A stretch of 7,627 nt of DNA, taken from NCBI GenBank assembly GCA_046735355.1, contig JBKPTC010000066.1:1-7627 (forward strand). Direction: 5' to 3'. Of this stretch, positions 6,354 through 7,627 are shown piece after piece. The position numbers and the translations under genes are program-made. Positions within the stretch are counted from its first letter, which is position 1; each line of letters opens with the position of its first letter. The notes beneath the pieces were generated by a model. That model was not told the origin of the DNA. It was given only the letters and a program-made list of their open reading frames with translations, and ran no database searches. This stretch comes from DATAEU01 sp046735355. Lineage in GTDB: Bacteria > Actinomycetota > UBA4738 > HRBIN12.

Positions 6354-6662
6354 ATGCCGCCGCATCTGCTCGACATCCGGAGGTCGGCGCCCGGCTCCTT
6401 CGAGCTGTCGGGTGAGTTCGACATCGAGACGGTCGATCGGTTCGAGTCGATGTCCGAGTCGTTCGTCGATGGCGAGGGCGACGTCACGCTGGACCTGTCC
6501 GGCGTGACGTTCCTCGACTCGACCGGTGTGCGCGCGTTCATCGCCCTCGCACGGCGGCTCGACGGGCGGTCGCTGGTCCTGGCCGGGGCCGCGGACAACG
6601 TGCGGCGGACGCTCGCGATCGCTGGCATCGACGGGCACGTCGGCATCCGCGTCGCGTCCTGA
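6354..6662 (+). CDS. Single-domain STAS protein (anti-sigma factor antagonist-like)
   Basis: A 102 aa protein that is almost entirely one STAS domain, the fold of SpoIIAA, RsbV and related anti-sigma factor antagonists. FELSGEFDIETVDRF (16-30) gives the first strands, and DLSGVTFLDSTGVRAF (47-62) is the signature loop. Ser56 in LDSTG sits where SpoIIAA-type proteins are phosphorylated by their cognate kinase. Such proteins bind an anti-sigma factor when unphosphorylated and release the sigma factor. No anti-sigma kinase or sigma gene is in the window, so the partner is unknown. The ATG at 6354 was chosen because the domain begins just after it; a TTG at 6318 would add 12 residues, and neither start has a good ribosome binding site. 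It is 84 bp after the second ALDH and may or may not belong to that operon. It converges with the histidine kinase gene. Confidence 0.82.
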   Translation: MPPHLLDIRRSAPGSFELSGEFDIETVDRFESMSESFVDGEGDVTLDLSGVTFLDSTGVRAFIALARRLDGRSLVLAGAADNVRRTLAIAGIDGHVGIRVAS

Positions 6663-6665
6663 CGT

Positions 6666-6701
6666 CGACGAGCCGCCGGCGCGCGGATCACGGCGGCGTC
6701 G
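6666..6701. terminator. Hairpin between convergent genes, possible bidirectional terminator
   Basis: In the 45 bp between the STAS stop and the kinase stop, CGACG (6666-6670) pairs with CGTCG (6697-6701), and CCGCCG (6673-6678) pairs with CGGCGG (6691-6696). This gives an 11 bp GC-rich stem with a two-base bulge and a 12 nt loop. A stem between convergent genes could serve both transcripts. No T run follows on either side, so this is a structural inference. Confidence 0.45.
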
Positions 6702-6707
6702 CGGACG

Positions 6708-7627
6708 CTATCGCATCAGGAACCGCGCGGTGACGCGCGCGCCCGCCTCCGCGTCGTTCTCCGCGGCCACCGTTCCGCCGTGCGCCTCGGCGATCGCTCG
6801 CACGATCGCGAGGCCGAGGCCGGCGCCGCCCGGATCGCCGCCGGCGCCGCGTGCGAACGGCTCGAACGCCCGGTCGAGCAGCCCCGGCGCGAACCCCGGG
6901 CCGTCGTCCTGCACCCGCACCGCGAGGGTGTCGTCCTCGAACGCCGTCCCGATCCGGACCCGAGCCCGCGCGTGCCGGATCGCGTTGTCGAGCAGGTTGT
7001 CGACTGCCTGGCGCAGCCGCAGCGGATCGACGAGCGCCGTTCCCGGCTCGGTCCGTCGCTCCAACGTCACGTTCCGGCCGGCCGCGCGCGCCGCGTGGCC
7101 GTCGGCCACGGTCGCGACGAGCGCCGCGACGTCCGTCGCCTCGCGCCGGATCGCGAGATCGCCGTCGCGCAGGCGCTGCAGGACGAGGAGGTCCTCGGCC
7201 AATCGCGACAGGTGCTCGACATCGGCGCGCGATCTCGCGATGGCCGTCTCGAGCTCGGCGGGCGATCGAGCGCCCGTGGTGGCGAGCTCGAGCCGCGCAC
7301 GGAGCACGGCGACCGGTGTTCGAAGCTCGTGGCTCGCGTCCTCGACGAAGCGTCGCTCGCGGTCGAACGACGCCGAGAGTCGGTCGAGCATGTCGTTCAG
7401 CGTCACGGCGAGCGCGCGCAGCTCCTCGTCGCCGGCCGGCACGGCGAGTCGGCGCGTCTCGTCGGGGGCCGCGATCGCGGCCGCCTCGCCACGCATCCGC
7501 TCCACGGGACGGAGTGCCGCGCCGACGACGAACCAGGCGCCGGCGCAGATGACACCCAGCGCCACGGCGCCGCCGATCCCGAGCGTCCAACCGAGCTGGA
7601 GCAGCTGATCCCGGCGGTCCTGTAGGG
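6708..7627 (-). CDS. Sensor histidine kinase, N-terminus cut by the window edge
   Basis: The C-terminal 305 residues of an inner-membrane two-component sensor kinase; the frame is open to base 7627, so the start is missing. Numbering from the first complete codon, a transmembrane helix lies at about 11-38 (LGWTLGIGGAVALGVICAGAWFVV region, shown in part), followed by the HAMP start ALRPVERMR (37-45). The phosphoacceptor His99 is in FVEDASHELRTPVAVL. The ATP-binding domain has the N box DNLLDNAIRHA (209-219), G1 VQDDGPGF (238-245), F box FEPFARG (254-260) and G2 GGAGLGLAIVRAIAEAHGG (266-284). All catalytic boxes are intact. The architecture (TM, HAMP, HisKA, HATPase_c) is that of OmpR-type partner kinases. 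The lost part should hold the first membrane helix, the sensing domain and perhaps an adjacent response regulator gene. The GTG at 7565 is internal to the membrane helix and should not be taken as the start. Its signal and any link to the GABA genes are unknown. Confidence 0.92.
   Translation of the reverse strand, partial: LQDRRDQLLQLGWTLGIGGAVALGVICAGAWFVVGAALRPVERMRGEAAAIAAPDETRRLAVPAGDEELRALAVTLNDMLDRLSASFDRERRFVEDASHELRTPVAVLRARLELATTGARSPAELETAIARSRADVEHLSRLAEDLLVLQRLRDGDLAIRREATDVAALVATVADGHAARAAGRNVTLERRTEPGTALVDPLRLRQAVDNLLDNAIRHARARVRIGTAFEDDTLAVRVQDDGPGFAPGLLDRAFEPFARGAGGDPGGAGLGLAIVRAIAEAHGGTVAAENDAEAGARVTARFLMR

Noticed and set aside
6526..7608. Long plus-strand open frames across the histidine kinase.
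   Set aside because: Serine/arginine/alanine-rich antisense translations; all H, N, G1, F and G2 boxes lie on the minus strand.

Overview
The window is a 7.6 kb piece of very GC-rich bacterial DNA (strong G/C at third codon positions and GTG starts). The protein types, a likely leaderless promoter and the PucR-type regulator suggest an actinomycete-like organism. This is an inference from style, not a taxonomic assignment. The first 22 bases are not biological: they match the end of the Illumina Nextera Read 1 transposase adapter, so the left end is an untrimmed contig edge from a tagmentation library. The right edge cuts through a gene.

Layout: (1) 1-75, adapter plus a short GC-rich palindromic tail; (2) 76-1422, minus strand, a complete 4-aminobutyrate (GABA) aminotransferase, gabT; (3) 1423-1602, a 180 bp divergent promoter region with mirrored -10-like elements and repeated octamers; (4) 1603-3183, plus strand, a PucR-family transcriptional regulator whose GTG start sits 7 nt after a TACAAT box, a leaderless arrangement; (5) 3323-4780, a gamma-aminobutyraldehyde dehydrogenase-like ALDH of the PatD/YdcW type; (6) 4842-6269, a second ALDH of a different subfamily; (7) 6354-6662, a small single-domain STAS protein; (8) 6708-7627, minus strand, a sensor histidine kinase missing its N-terminus at the contig edge. 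The last two genes converge over a GC-rich hairpin.

The genes from gabT to the second ALDH make a coherent pathway. 4-Aminobutyraldehyde (from putrescine) would be oxidised to GABA by the first ALDH, GABA transaminated to succinate semialdehyde by GabT, and the semialdehyde plausibly oxidised to succinate by the second ALDH. The PucR protein between the divergent arms is the obvious candidate regulator; a PucR-type regulator (GabR) is known to control gabTDP in Corynebacterium glutamicum. The ALDH2 substrate is inferred from context, because its active-site surroundings are not those of classical GabD.

I see no mobile element, CRISPR array, tRNA or rRNA, and no clear evidence of an undescribed system. 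The points most worth a second look are the mirrored promoter/operator architecture, the leaderless regulator, the non-canonical second ALDH and the adapter at the left edge.
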